A DNA stretch of 44,736 nucleotides from UBA937 sp031549725 (GCA_031549725.1 JAVBPH010000009.1:1-44736); one strand, 5' to 3'. Counted from the stretch's first letter, positions 15,624 to 24,457 are shown. Notes: generated from the sequence alone by a model not told the origin. Translations and numbers: made by a program.

Positions 15624-17095
15624 TCTTTGCCTCCAATCGCATATGCCAGGACTTCGTCCTCGCTGGTTTTTGCCGCATCCAGTTCTTTCAGTACCCGCCC
15701 GTTCCGCATCACCAGTACCCGGTCGGCCATTGAGACCGCCTCGGTCAGGTCGGACGAGACCATCAGGATTGATATGCCGGCAGAGGCGAGTTCATCGATC
15801 TTCTGATAGATATCCACCCGGGTGGCCATATCCACACCCCGGGTCGGTTCGTCCAGAATCAGAATTGACGGGTTTGTCAGCAGCCATTTGGCGATCACCG
15901 CCTTCTGTTGGTTGCCGCCGGATAGGTGTCCCGCTTCCATGTTCCTGCAGTGATCAGGTTTGATCGACAGTTCATTGATCATCAGTTCCGCATCGGAACG
16001 GCGCTTTGCCATGGAGAGCAGCAGCCCATGCATGGTTGCCATGTTGATGTTCTCACCAACCTTAAGCCCCAGCACCAGTCCGGTGTGCTGCCGGTCCTCC
16101 GTTACCAGGGCAAGGCCTGCTTTGATTGCATCAGCAGGGGTGCGGAAACGTTTGGCGCCGCCGCCGATTGAGATTGAACCGCTGTCCGGTTGGCGGGCTC
16201 CAAAGATCGTTTCGACGAGCTCGCTGCGCCCTGAGCCAACAAGACCGAAGACCGACAGAATTTCGCCTGCGCGCAATTGGAAACTAACATTTTCAAACTC
16301 GCCGTCCCTGGTTAATCCCTCAACAGACAGAGTCGATGCCCCGAAAGACTTACGCCGGTCGGGGTAGATTGCTCCTATCTTACGTCCGGCCATCAGGGTA
16401 ATCATGTCATCCTCGGTGGCTTTCTTTGGGTCGAGTTCAGCGACGAAGCGGCCGTCCTTCATGACGACGATCCGGTCAGCCAGATTAAGAACTTCCTGAA
16501 GCCGGTGCGAGACGTATAAGACAAGGGTTCCCTCATCGCGTAGTTTACCCACCAGGGCGTAGAGGGAATCCAGATCGGAGCCGGACAACACCGCCGACGG
16601 TTCATCGAGCACCAGGATCTTTGGTTTGGAAACCAGGGCTTTTGCGATCTCGACCATCTGCTGCTTGGCAATCGGCAAATCGCAGATTTTCGCCGCCGGA
16701 TCGATTGCGCCGAAGCCTATCGACGTGAGAATCTCCTTTGCCCGTGACCGGGCAGCACGCCAATCGATCAGCCCCCGGCGTTTGGGCAGAACACCCATCA
16801 GGAGGTTCTCCGCAACCGACAACTCCGGCACCAAAGACAGCTCCTGGTAAACCGTGCAGATTCCCTGCCGAATGGCGTCCCGGGGCCCTTTCAGGTCCAG
16901 CGGTTGGCCAACTAATTCGAGGTTACCCGAGTCTTTGGGAACCGCGCCTGCCAGGATTTTGATCAGGGTGGATTTGCCGGCGCCGTTTGCTCCTACAATC
17001 GCCACCACTTGGCCAAACCCAGCCTCAAGGCTGACACCGTGCAGAACCAGGGTGCTTCCGTATGACTTGCGTACTTCCCGCAGTGCTAAACCCAT
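15620..17095 (-). CDS. Sugar ABC transporter ATPase with two nucleotide-binding domains (RbsA-like)
   Basis: A tandem ATPase of about 491 residues typical of monosaccharide importers. The first half has Walker A GANGAGKSTLIK, a Q-loop region QELSLV, and Walker B ILVLDEPSAVL. The second half has the degenerate loop GLVGSGRSELV, the signature LSGGNQQKAVIAK, and Walker B ILILDEPTRGVD. Loss of the canonical Walker A in the second domain is normal for this family. I choose ATG 17095, which overlaps the dehydrogenase stop by one base (TGATG), over the upstream TTG. The gene is part of the GC-richer operon. Confidence 0.93.
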   Translation of the reverse strand: MGLALREVRKSYGSTLVLHGVSLEAGFGQVVAIVGANGAGKSTLIKILAGAVPKDSGNLELVGQPLDLKGPRDAIRQGICTVYQELSLVPELSVAENLLMGVLPKRRGLIDWRAARSRAKEILTSIGFGAIDPAAKICDLPIAKQQMVEIAKALVSKPKILVLDEPSAVLSGSDLDSLYALVGKLRDEGTLVLYVSHRLQEVLNLADRIVVMKDGRFVAELDPKKATEDDMITLMAGRKIGAIYPDRRKSFGASTLSVEGLTRDGEFENVSFQLRAGEILSVFGLVGSGRSELVETIFGARQPDSGSISIGGGAKRFRTPADAIKAGLALVTEDRQHTGLVLGLKVGENINMATMHGLLLSMAKRRSDAELMINELSIKPDHCRNMEAGHLSGGNQQKAVIAKWLLTNPSILILDEPTRGVDMATRVDIYQKIDELASAGISILMVSSDLTEAVSMADRVLVMRNGRVLKELDAAKTSEDEVLAYAIGGKE

Positions 17096-18489
17096 CAAAG
17101 AACTCCAATGGCCACAATTGTCTTTTGCCGGGTGAAATCCAGAACCGTATCATGCAAACCCTCGCGGTAGCCGCCGGTCATGCCGCAGCCTCCAAAGGGC
17201 AGGTTCTCCGCACGCAGCGCCGTGGTACCGTTAATCATGACAGAGCCGGCGTTGATGCGGGCAGCCGCCCGGAATGCGTAATTGATATTCCGGGTGAAGA
17301 TCGCAGCCTGGAGACCATAGGGGGAGTCGTTGGCCATGTCGATAGCCTGTTCCAGGCTTTCCACCTTGACCAAAGGTACGACCGGACCGAAAATTTCCTC
17401 GGCTATCGTCGGTGAACCCGCCGGTACATTGACCAGAACCGCCGGGTTTATGAAAGCCCCCTGACGTTCACCGCCGATCATCAGTTTGGCGCCTTCTGTC
17501 ACGAGTTTGGCGATCTCTCCTTCGACCTTGACCGCGTCGGCCTCGGCAATCAGCGGACCCACATCGGTTGCTTCGTTGAGTTGATCACCAACAATTAATT
17601 CGCGTGTCTTGGCGACCAGACGCTGCGCCAACTGGTCATAGATTCCCGCGGTGGCGTAAACCCGTTTGACCGCGCAGCAGATCTGGCCGTTGCCCCGGGC
17701 CAGGCGCCCGTACACAATTGCGTCGACCGCCTTATCGAGGTCCGCATCATCCAAAATAATAAGCGGGTCATTGCCGCCGAGTTCCAGGAAAACCTTGGCG
17801 AAGCGTCGGGCGCCCCGCTCGGCGACATTACGCCCGGCCTCGGTGCCGCCGGTCAAGGTCAGCGCGGCGATATCCGGGTGGTCAGCCAGGGCTTCGACAA
17901 CCTTCCGGTTGCCCACCAGCACCTGGTGGGCAAACTCGGGGAAACCCGCCTCGGCGTAATATTCATGAATCCGGAACAGGGTAAGAGGGCAGCGGGTGGG
18001 TGGTTTGGTGATCACCGCATTACCCGCGGCCAGTGCTGCTGCGGCTTTGTGCGAATACAGTTCAACCGGGTAGTTGAACGGAATTAAAGCGGCGACCAAA
18101 CCAAGGGGTTCCCGGATTGTAACTGCTAAGTTTTTCTCCAGCCCCGGAACGGCATCCATAGGGATTTGGCGGCCGAAAATGCGGGTGGCCTCGCCCGCAT
18201 ATCCCCGGAAAATGCGGATGGCGGCCTCAACCTCGCCCCGGGTCTGTTGAATAGGCTTGCCGTTCTCCGCGGCATCGAGTTGGGCCAGACTCTCGGCATC
18301 CCGCTCAATCAGGTCGGCCAGCTTCAGCAGCATGGCTTGACGGCGGTAAGCCGGGGTGGCGGACATGGCGGCTTGGCCCTGCAAACCTTGAGCCACGATG
18401 GTGGCCACATCAGCAACGCTTGCCTCCGGCACCTTACTGATGAGTGAACCGGTGGCGGGATTACAAACTTCGATAAATGATTGGGACAT
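17095..18489 (-). CDS. NAD(P)-dependent aldehyde dehydrogenase
   Basis: A 464-residue aldehyde dehydrogenase. The catalytic Glu is in FLELGGNDPLI (about residue 246) and the catalytic Cys in GNGQICCAVKRV (about residues 280-281). The cofactor segment LTLTGGTEAGRNV and the late EEIFGPVVPLV motif are present. It oxidises an aldehyde to the acid. Which aldehyde is not readable, but the sugar importer downstream and the divergent KDPG aldolase and KDG kinase genes suggest lactaldehyde, glycolaldehyde or a sugar-acid semialdehyde. It is first in the operon, with an AAGGAG ribosome site, and is GC-richer than flanking genes, which suggests acquisition by transfer. Confidence 0.9.
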   Translation of the reverse strand: MSQSFIEVCNPATGSLISKVPEASVADVATIVAQGLQGQAAMSATPAYRRQAMLLKLADLIERDAESLAQLDAAENGKPIQQTRGEVEAAIRIFRGYAGEATRIFGRQIPMDAVPGLEKNLAVTIREPLGLVAALIPFNYPVELYSHKAAAALAAGNAVITKPPTRCPLTLFRIHEYYAEAGFPEFAHQVLVGNRKVVEALADHPDIAALTLTGGTEAGRNVAERGARRFAKVFLELGGNDPLIILDDADLDKAVDAIVYGRLARGNGQICCAVKRVYATAGIYDQLAQRLVAKTRELIVGDQLNEATDVGPLIAEADAVKVEGEIAKLVTEGAKLMIGGERQGAFINPAVLVNVPAGSPTIAEEIFGPVVPLVKVESLEQAIDMANDSPYGLQAAIFTRNINYAFRAAARINAGSVMINGTTALRAENLPFGGCGMTGGYREGLHDTVLDFTRQKTIVAIGVL

Positions 18490-18829
18490 CGCACAAACTC
18501 CTTAGGCGGTTGGCTGGCAAACACCTTTGTTTCCATTTGTTTATTCGCCGGCGGCGGATATGGTCAAATTACATCAGGTTTAGAACAAGTTAAGTCACGC
18601 ATTTCAATCCTGGAATGGCATTGATTGGGATTAACCGGAAACCTGATCGGATGTAATACTCCCAGCGAATTTTTATAATTAATGATAGCATCAATTCCGT
18701 ATTTGTAAAGTACGCACTTTTTTGTGAGACGGTTACAATTTTGTTATGTAAAACTTAGGGGTTTTATGAATAGCCAAATATTTTTTTTATGATATACTTT
18801 TATGAAAAAAAATCAATATGGAGTATGCC
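18490..18829. promoter_or_regulatory. Divergent control region between ALDH/ABC operon and KDPG aldolase
   Basis: About 340 bases lie between two divergent catabolic operons. ATTACATCAGGTTT (18568-18581) reappears inverted as AAACCTGATCGGATGTAAT (18639-18657), with a 5-nt insertion in one arm, so a regulator site or DNA loop is possible. A TATACT hexamer at 18793-18798 sits 31 bases before the aldolase start codon. No regulator gene is adjacent that obviously belongs to the pair. Confidence 0.35.
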
Positions 18830-19822
18830 ATGCATAAAATTCTTGAGGATATAGGTAAAATTGGTATTGTTCCGGTAATAAAGATTGATGACCCGGAAAA
18901 AGCTGTTCCCCTTGCGCAGGCACTTAAAACCGGCGGGATTCCTGTGGCGGAAATAACCTTCAGGACGGCCCAGGGTGAAGATGCAATCCGGCGTATCAGT
19001 AAGGAAGTTCCGGATATCATACTTGGTGCGGGTACGGTGTTAAGTACCGAACAGGTTGACCGGGCTATAGACAGCGGCGCCCAATTCATCGTTAGTCCCG
19101 GGTTTAATCCCAAGGTAGTCAACTATGCAATTAAAAAGGGTATTCCCATAATACCGGGATGTTCCAATCCTTCGGATATCGAGCAAGCTTTGGAAGCGGG
19201 GCTGGAAGTGGTAAAATTCTTTCCGGCGGAACAATCCGGCGGACTTGAATATATTAAAGCAGTATCAGCTCCCTATGGTTCAGTCAAGTTTATACCTACC
19301 GGGGGGATCAATGCGAATAATCTTGGGAAGTACGCCGCTTTTGACAGGATACTTGCCTGCGGCGGTTCATGGATGGTCGCTTCTGATTTAATCAACCCGG
19401 GGAACTTCGGAAAAATTACCGCTTTGTGCAAAGAAGCCATGTTGAATATGCTGGGGTTTTCTATGGTGCATTTAGGTATCAATACGGAGAATGCCGGGGC
19501 TGCGGAAAAAGCCGCGAATTGTTTTTCCTCTCTTTTTGGTTTTCCTTTACGGGAAGGAACAAATTCCTTTTTTGCAGGTGACTTTATCGAGATAATGAGA
19601 CAAACCGGGTTAGGCGCCAGGGGGCATATAGCCATAGGCACCAACAGCGTTGTCAAAGCCGCGTCTTACCTGGAGCGGCAAGGTATTTCCCTCAATACGG
19701 ATAGCATAAGAAAAGATGACAGCGGAAATATGACATTTGTATATTTAAAAGAAGAGATTGCCGGATTTGCGGTTCATCTGGTTCAGAAAAAACAGGAGGC
19801 TCTAACATGGGAAAAATCGTAA
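18830..19822 (+). CDS. eda: KDPG/KHG aldolase with C-terminal VOC-like domain
   Basis: Residues 1 to about 205 are a class I KDPG aldolase barrel: PVAEITFRT with the catalytic Glu, ILGAGTVLS, FIVSPGFN, the Schiff-base Lys in EVVKFFPAE, and FIPTGGIN. The enzyme splits 2-keto-3-deoxy-6-phosphogluconate into pyruvate and glyceraldehyde-3-phosphate. The extra ~120 residues (from MLGFSMVHLGINTEN to FAVHLVQK) look like a VOC/glyoxalase-type domain and roughly account for the excess over the ~210-residue classical enzyme. ATG 18830 is chosen over 18818 because GGAG lies 6 bases before it. The gene overlaps the downstream kinase gene by 16 bp. Confidence 0.9.
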   Translation: MHKILEDIGKIGIVPVIKIDDPEKAVPLAQALKTGGIPVAEITFRTAQGEDAIRRISKEVPDIILGAGTVLSTEQVDRAIDSGAQFIVSPGFNPKVVNYAIKKGIPIIPGCSNPSDIEQALEAGLEVVKFFPAEQSGGLEYIKAVSAPYGSVKFIPTGGINANNLGKYAAFDRILACGGSWMVASDLINPGNFGKITALCKEAMLNMLGFSMVHLGINTENAGAAEKAANCFSSLFGFPLREGTNSFFAGDFIEIMRQTGLGARGHIAIGTNSVVKAASYLERQGISLNTDSIRKDDSGNMTFVYLKEEIAGFAVHLVQKKQEALTWEKS

Positions 19823-20829
19823 CCTTTGGAGAAATCATGCTCAGGCTTGAACCGGAAGGGTATTACCGCTTTGTACAAGCTGTTTCGCTGGGTGCAACCT
19901 ATGGCGGCGGAGAAGCGAATGTGGCGGTTTCTCTGGCCAATTTTGGATTGGATGCGGCCTATGTGACTAAATTACCCGCCCATGAAATAGGGCAGGCGGC
20001 AATAAACAAACTCCGGGAATTCGGTGTGGATACCTCAAAAATCATCAGGGGCGGAAAACGGGTGGGGATATATTTTCTGGAAAAAGGCGCGTCCCAGCGT
20101 CCTTCAAAGGTAATCTACGACCGCTCCGGTTCTTCCATAGCCGAATCGACTCCTGCGGATTTTGACTGGAATACCATATTCAACGATGTTTCGTGGTTTC
20201 ACTTTACCGGCATTACTCCGGCCTTAGGAGATTCGGTGGCGGCGGTTTGCCTTGAAGCGGTTAAAACCGCAAAAGAAAAGGGTATCACCGTATCATGTGA
20301 TCTCAATTACCGTAAAAATCTCTGGTCAAAAGAAAAAGCCCGGGAGGTCATGGCAGCTCTTATGCCTTATGTGGATCTTTGTATAGCAAATGAAGAGGAT
20401 GCTGCGGATGTGTTCGGAATTCATGCAAAGGATTCCAATGTCACCTCCGGTAAGATAAGCCATGACGCTTACAAAGAAGTAGCCAAGACACTGGCTGATA
20501 AATTTGGTTTTAAGCAGGTAGCGATCACCCTGCGGGAATCCATATCCGCAAACGATAATAACTGGGCGGCGATGCTTTATAATGGAAAAGAATATTACTT
20601 TTCGAAGAAATACCCGGTCCATATTGTAGATAGAGTCGGCGGCGGAGACAGCTTTGGGGCGGGGCTGATTTATGGCACCATGAAAGGGTTCCTGCCCCAG
20701 GAGACCCTCGAATTTGCGGTTGCCGCAAGCTGTTTAAAGCATTCCATTGAGGGAGACTTTAATCTTATTTCAGTGGATGAAGCAAAAAAGCTAGCCGGCG
20801 GCGACAGTTCAGGACGGGTCCAGCGCTGA
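19807..20829 (+). CDS. kdgK: 2-keto-3-deoxygluconate kinase (PfkB family)
   Basis: A 340-residue sugar kinase of the PfkB/ribokinase family. It starts with VTFGEIMLRLEPEGYYRFVQ and has the N-terminal GGGEANVAVSLANFG substrate region. It also has CDLNYRKNLWS and the C-terminal signature DRVGGGDSFGAGLIYG, whose Asp is the catalytic base. Pairing with KDPG aldolase makes KDG the likely substrate: KDG to KDPG, then cleavage to pyruvate and glyceraldehyde-3-phosphate. A CAGGAGG site lies within the end of the aldolase gene, and the two frames overlap by 16 bp. The gene stops 9 bases before the end of a convergent regulator gene. Confidence 0.9.
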   Translation: MGKIVTFGEIMLRLEPEGYYRFVQAVSLGATYGGGEANVAVSLANFGLDAAYVTKLPAHEIGQAAINKLREFGVDTSKIIRGGKRVGIYFLEKGASQRPSKVIYDRSGSSIAESTPADFDWNTIFNDVSWFHFTGITPALGDSVAAVCLEAVKTAKEKGITVSCDLNYRKNLWSKEKAREVMAALMPYVDLCIANEEDAADVFGIHAKDSNVTSGKISHDAYKEVAKTLADKFGFKQVAITLRESISANDNNWAAMLYNGKEYYFSKKYPVHIVDRVGGGDSFGAGLIYGTMKGFLPQETLEFAVAASCLKHSIEGDFNLISVDEAKKLAGGDSSGRVQR

Positions 20830-20837
20830 ACCTGGGC

Positions 20838-21335
20838 TTATCGAGCCTTGGATATAAGTAATCTTCTGGGTTTTATTTCTTTCTTTTCTTCGTTGGCCGC
20901 AGGGGTTTTCGGTGAATTTGTCTTAGCGGCGCTTTCAGCTTTTAAAGCCGTGATCCTGTCTTTTTCCAGGAATTTTTCATAGTAGAATTTCATGTTTACC
21001 CTGCCCCAGCTCCACATAGCGTCCACAATGGGCAGAATCGTTTTCCCTAAATCCGTCAGACGGTATTCCACTTTGGGCGGTACCACAGGGAATACTTCCC
21101 TTTCCACAATATCGTCATGTTCAAGTTCTCTTAGCTGCTTTGTCAGAATACGATCACTTATCCCGGGAAAGAGCTTAAAAATCTGCCCATACCGCAGCGG
21201 TCCTTCATGTCCCAAATGCCAAATTATTACTACCTTATATTTTCCGCTGATGATTGACATGGTTAATTCTTTTTCACAGACAAAACCATTTTTTCTGAAG
21301 CGCTGTTCAATTTCCTGACGTAATTGTATGGCCAT
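20838..21335 (-). CDS. HxlR-family transcriptional regulator
   Basis: A 165-residue winged-helix protein. The HxlR core is CEKELTMSIISGKYKVVIIWHLG, RYGQIFKLFPGISDRILTKQLRELEHDDIVER and VEYRLTDLGKTILPIVDAMWSWG. An extra Lys-rich, Ala-rich C-terminal tail of about 45 residues goes beyond the usual 110-120 residue family length. Such regulators often control reductases or respond to reactive carbonyls. The RidA gene 19 bases upstream on the same strand, or the nearby nitroreductase gene, are plausible targets, though that is inference. GGAGG lies before the ATG. Confidence 0.88.
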   Translation of the reverse strand: MAIQLRQEIEQRFRKNGFVCEKELTMSIISGKYKVVIIWHLGHEGPLRYGQIFKLFPGISDRILTKQLRELEHDDIVEREVFPVVPPKVEYRLTDLGKTILPIVDAMWSWGRVNMKFYYEKFLEKDRITALKAESAAKTNSPKTPAANEEKKEIKPRRLLISKAR

Positions 21336-21354
21336 GTATTTTCCTCCGCAGTTT

Positions 21355-21822
21355 TTAATTCAATTCTACCAGCAGCTCAATTTCCACAGGGGCATTCCCG
21401 GGTAATGCGTTTACGCCGATTGCCGACCTGGCGCCCCTGCCGGCCTCTTCCCCAAAGATATCGACTAAAAGTTCACTTGCCCCATTTGCCACTTTGGGCT
21501 GCTCATAGAAACTATCTGTTCCGGCTACAAAGGTGAGCATTTTTACTATACGTTTTACCCTGTCCAAACTGCCATATTTTGCTTTCAAAATTGCCAAAAG
21601 GTTAAGGGCGCAGAACCGGGCCGCTTCCTGGCCTTGTTCGATGTCCAGGTCCCTGCCAAGTTTTCCGGTCCAGCGGATTTCTCCATTAAAAGTAGGGGTG
21701 CAGCCTGAAAGGTAACAAAAATTCGGGCCAAATTCCTTTACCTGTTCGTAAATTCCGCCCTTTGCAGGGGGATTCGGCATGGTAAGCCCGTGCTTTTTTA
21801 AGGATTCTTCCAAATTAATCAT
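21355..21822 (-). CDS. RidA (YjgF/UK114) family protein
   Basis: A 155-residue RidA-superfamily protein. It has the longer form of the fold (LKKHGLTMPNPPAKGGIYEQ at the start), then a glycine-rich LSGCTPTFNG, NLLAILKAKYGSLDRVKRIVK, and the end RSAIGVNALPGNAPVEIELLVEL. In RidA proper, an Arg in the R-(S/T)-x-x-G segment is needed to hydrolyse reactive enamine/imine intermediates. The Arg is present here in GARSAIGVNALP, so deaminase activity is possible. It precedes the HxlR regulator gene on the same strand and they probably share a transcript. Confidence 0.9.
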   Translation of the reverse strand: MINLEESLKKHGLTMPNPPAKGGIYEQVKEFGPNFCYLSGCTPTFNGEIRWTGKLGRDLDIEQGQEAARFCALNLLAILKAKYGSLDRVKRIVKMLTFVAGTDSFYEQPKVANGASELLVDIFGEEAGRGARSAIGVNALPGNAPVEIELLVELN

Positions 21823-22309
21823 ACATTACCCCGGATAGATATAATTCAGGGTATTCCGGTTTATGCGAGGTGTCAAGTCCTCGGGTTGCCCCGGTTACTC
21901 TAATCCATAAGAATACTATTTGTGAATTGACCTGCGGAAATAAACATGAAATGATCAGATCGATTCCTTCTATGGTGCGGCCCGGGTGCGGATAGCCCGG
22001 TTCCCTTATGTATTAAAGTAATAAGGCTTAACAAAAAATTATATTTTTCTTCCCGGGTCCCATTAATGTTATGATGACCCCAGGTACGGGAATCATCAGG
22101 GGCCGGAACGTATATCTTTTCAATTCCATCAATCAGAATTATAATTTTCTTTAGGGGATAAAATTGCCCTTCAAAAGTGTTCAATCTCTATGGGCTATTA
22201 TCAGCCTTGGATGTCTTACAGGATTATCTTTTGTATTGGAATATTATTTGCCGCTGCCTCCGGTTCCTGTAATGTAACATTTCATAAACAGATAACAAGG
22301 AGTTATTAC
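21823..22309. other. Intergenic region without recognised gene
   Basis: Nearly 490 bases lie between the divergent RidA and nitroreductase genes. A 94-codon minus-strand frame (21900-22184) and an in-frame extension of the nitroreductase (from 22190) are present, but neither has a ribosome site or recognisable product. The extension encodes a hydrophobic stretch ending in a lipobox-like SGSC, probably fortuitous. No clear repeat or terminator is seen. Confidence 0.4.
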
Positions 22310-22978
22310 ATGGATTTACTAGATGCGATAAAGGCCCGTCATTCCGTCAGGAGTTTTACCGGGGCAAAGATTGAAGGTGAAACGGAAAAGCAGCTGCGCC
22401 TGGCTGTGGAAGAATGCAACCGAGACAGCGGCTTAAACATCCAGCTTTGCCTGAACGAACCCAGGGCATTTGACAGTATGATGGCCCGGTACGGTAAATT
22501 CAAAAATGTGAAAAACTACGTGGCCCTGGTGGGCAAGCCCGGCGAGGGTTTTGAAGAAAAATGCGGCTATTACGGTGAAAAGATAGTACTCCGGGCAATG
22601 CAGCTGGGCCTGAATTCCTGCTGGGTTGCCATGAGTTACAGCAAAGGAAAAAGCGCCGCCGTAGTGGGCAATGGGGAAAAGCTCCTCATGGTTATTGCCC
22701 TGGGATACGGCGATACATCCGGGGCGTCCCATGAAACAAAAACACTGGAAACTCTGTGCCGGGTTAAAGGTACTATGCCGGAATGGTTCCGCAGCGGAAT
22801 GATGGCAGCCATGATGGCCCCCACCGCCATGAACCAGCAGAAGTTCCTGTTCACCCTGGAAGGAAATACGGTATCCCCGGAAGCTTTATCCGGATTTTAT
22901 ACCAAGACGGATTTGGGCATTGTCAAATACCACTTTGAGATCGGAGCTGGCGCGGGCGATTGGAAGTGGAAGGGTTGA
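22310..22978 (+). CDS. Nitroreductase-family protein
   Basis: A protein of about 222 residues that starts MDLLDAIKARHSVRSFTGAKI, the classical nitroreductase opening with the FMN-binding RHSVRSF. It continues with YYGEKIVLRAMQLGLNSCWVAM, LMVIALGYGD, and MMAAMMAPTAMNQQKFLFTLE with the N-Q-Q FMN site, then ends KYHFEIGAGAGDWKW. It would reduce nitro or quinone-like compounds with NAD(P)H. ATG 22310 is chosen for its AAGGAG site 8 bases upstream and the family-typical N-terminus; a longer in-frame frame from 22190 adds a spurious leader. It overlaps the next small frame. Confidence 0.88.
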   Translation: MDLLDAIKARHSVRSFTGAKIEGETEKQLRLAVEECNRDSGLNIQLCLNEPRAFDSMMARYGKFKNVKNYVALVGKPGEGFEEKCGYYGEKIVLRAMQLGLNSCWVAMSYSKGKSAAVVGNGEKLLMVIALGYGDTSGASHETKTLETLCRVKGTMPEWFRSGMMAAMMAPTAMNQQKFLFTLEGNTVSPEALSGFYTKTDLGIVKYHFEIGAGAGDWKWKG

Positions 22979-23253
22979 AATTCTTAAAAGAACAGAATTA
23001 TAGCCGTATAATTCAAATCGTAGATTTAGGATTTCCTGTCAATTCTGGTTATTTTGCTTGGAAATATTTTGATGAACATACAAGTTATTATTATCCCCAT
23101 GCTGCATTATTCGGAAACGATATTCCCATGATAAGGTTGTTTTTGGGATATGCCGAAGAATTAAGTGAGGATGAAGAAAATGATCTGAAGGAAATTTCAG
23201 GGAGTTTATATCTTTCATATAGGAAGATAAAAAGTAAAATTATCCAAGGATAA
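22960..23253 (+). CDS. Small hypothetical protein
   Basis: A 97-codon frame whose start overlaps the end of the nitroreductase gene. TTG 22960, GTG 22966 and TTG 22975 are possible starts; the last overlaps the stop codon as TTGA. The product is acidic (LSEDEENDLKEISGSLY) with aromatic patches and no signal peptide or named motif. The overlap suggests coupling to the nitroreductase, but the lack of an ATG and of a family match keep confidence moderate. Confidence 0.45.
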   Translation: MEVEGLKFLKEQNYSRIIQIVDLGFPVNSGYFAWKYFDEHTSYYYPHAALFGNDIPMIRLFLGYAEELSEDEENDLKEISGSLYLSYRKIKSKIIQG

Positions 23254-23325
23254 ATTGTTATAATATATATCTGATGTTATAATCATCGAAATACGGATAC
23301 ACGGTAATGGGGGGGGCGGTCTTAG

Positions 23326-23817
23326 GTGAATCTTATTCTGAAATACTTCTGGTCAATCGGGGCGGTAGCTGGCTTGGTAAACGCAAGGATTTCCAAAAAA
23401 CGGCTGAAAAAAGAATTTACAGAGCCCGATGAAGCAACAAGTACTGAGATAGATAGATTTATCAAATGGTGCAATATTTGTTTTACCGTACCGTATTTCC
23501 TTCTTCAAATATTCCAGTTGCTCGGGGGATACCGCAATTGTTTTTATCTGCTCCAGTCTGATTTTTCCAATGTTTTTTATATCCTGGGGATACTTACCAT
23601 TGCTCTGTACTGGAGCTTAATGGTCTATCTGGTGGTGGTCAAAGGCGGGGCAGAACTGATAGCCAAATACGGACAGGGGTTCTACAATATTCTGAATAAT
23701 CCGCGGACAATAAAAATTCTTGTTATCCTTATGGTCATTGCCGGATGTATAGCATTTATATTACGGTATTTCTTTTTTCAGGACATGCTTATGCAGTTTT
23801 CTTTCCTGGATTTTTAA
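23326..23817 (+). CDS. Small integral membrane protein
   Basis: A 163-residue protein with about three or four hydrophobic helices (around residues 43-66, 80-105 and 125-150). A basic N-terminal loop (ARISKKRLKKEF) is probably cytosolic. No family is recognised. GTG 23326 is the start; a G-rich run (GGGGGGCGG) about 15 bases upstream is an odd stand-in for a ribosome site. It stands just before the ECF sigma-factor promoter region on the same strand, though no functional link is shown. Confidence 0.65.
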   Translation: MNLILKYFWSIGAVAGLVNARISKKRLKKEFTEPDEATSTEIDRFIKWCNICFTVPYFLLQIFQLLGGYRNCFYLLQSDFSNVFYILGILTIALYWSLMVYLVVVKGGAELIAKYGQGFYNILNNPRTIKILVILMVIAGCIAFILRYFFFQDMLMQFSFLDF

Positions 23818-23844
23818 GGGCATTATAATAAAAAACATTTTTTC

Positions 23845-23873
23845 CAACAGAAAACCCCATTCATACGTATAAT
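23845..23873 (+). promoter_or_regulatory. Candidate ECF-type promoter for the sigma-factor gene
   Basis: CCAAC ending at 23848 is separated by 17 bases from CGTATA (23866-23871). This resembles ECF promoters with an AAC-type -35 and a CGTATA -10, as for Bacillus sigma-W. The -10 ends only 7 bases before the ATG at 23879, so the mRNA would be almost leaderless. Autoregulation by the encoded sigma factor is inference. A sigma-70-like TATAAT overlaps it at 23868-23873. Confidence 0.4.
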
Positions 23874-23878
23874 TATAT

Positions 23879-24457
23879 ATGATGCTGCAAATTGACGGGG
23901 AAAGGATCCGGGCAAAAGCCCTTGAGGGCGGTGACAGGGCGAGGGAAGCCTTCTCCGAATTATGGCACTATTTTTATCCCCGGTTGCTGCATTTTGCCTC
24001 TTCCTTCCGGAAGCTGCCTGTTTCGGAATATGATGATCAGGTATCGGATATCCTTATTAAGGCTTTCCGGAATATTGAGCGGTATAATCCGGCCTATTCC
24101 CTATCGACCTGGATATATAAAATTGCAGAAAATCATTTCACCGATATCCTCAGAAAGGTAAAAAGGAATTCATTAATTTCTATAGATGATCTGGAAAGGG
24201 CAATCCCGCAGCGGGATACCCCGGATTCCGCAATAGCCGATAAAGCTGCGGACCGGGATCTGCTGGAACGGTGCAAAAAAGCAATCCGAATGCTGGAGGG
24301 GGATGATAAAAGAATTGCTTTCCTTAAATTTTATGAGTCCATGTCATCCTCTGAAATCGGCAGGGTTTTAAGAATTCCCCCGGGAACTGTCCGGTGGAGA
24401 ATATCCCTGATCAGGTCTTTTATTGAAAAAACAATAGGAGGTTTCCATGGGGACTGA
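23879..24457 (+). CDS. ECF-type RNA polymerase sigma factor
   Basis: A 192-residue sigma-70 factor of the ECF class. Region 2 is FYPRLLHFASSF...VSDILIKAFRNIERYNPAYSL then STWIYKIAENHFTDILRK (about residues 30-98), with the -10-reading helix in the last part. Region 4 is FLKFYESMSSSEIGRVLRIPPGTVRWRIS (about 142-180), the -35-reading helix-turn-helix. Regions 1 and 3 are missing, as expected. The start ATG lies almost at the promoter, with no leader and no ribosome site. The gene overlaps the next frame, which encodes a one-helix membrane protein, by 11 bp. This is the usual sigma/anti-sigma order. Confidence 0.92.
   Translation: MMLQIDGERIRAKALEGGDRAREAFSELWHYFYPRLLHFASSFRKLPVSEYDDQVSDILIKAFRNIERYNPAYSLSTWIYKIAENHFTDILRKVKRNSLISIDDLERAIPQRDTPDSAIADKAADRDLLERCKKAIRMLEGDDKRIAFLKFYESMSSSEIGRVLRIPPGTVRWRISLIRSFIEKTIGGFHGD

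Noticed and set aside
21900..22184. 94-codon minus-strand frame between RidA and nitroreductase genes
   Set aside because: No ribosome site, no recognised family, and it lies in a promoter-bearing divergent region. A decayed gene cannot be excluded.
22190..22309. N-terminal extension of the nitroreductase with a lipobox-like SGSC
   Set aside because: A strong ribosome site and the family-typical N-terminus at 22310 show that the enzyme starts later.
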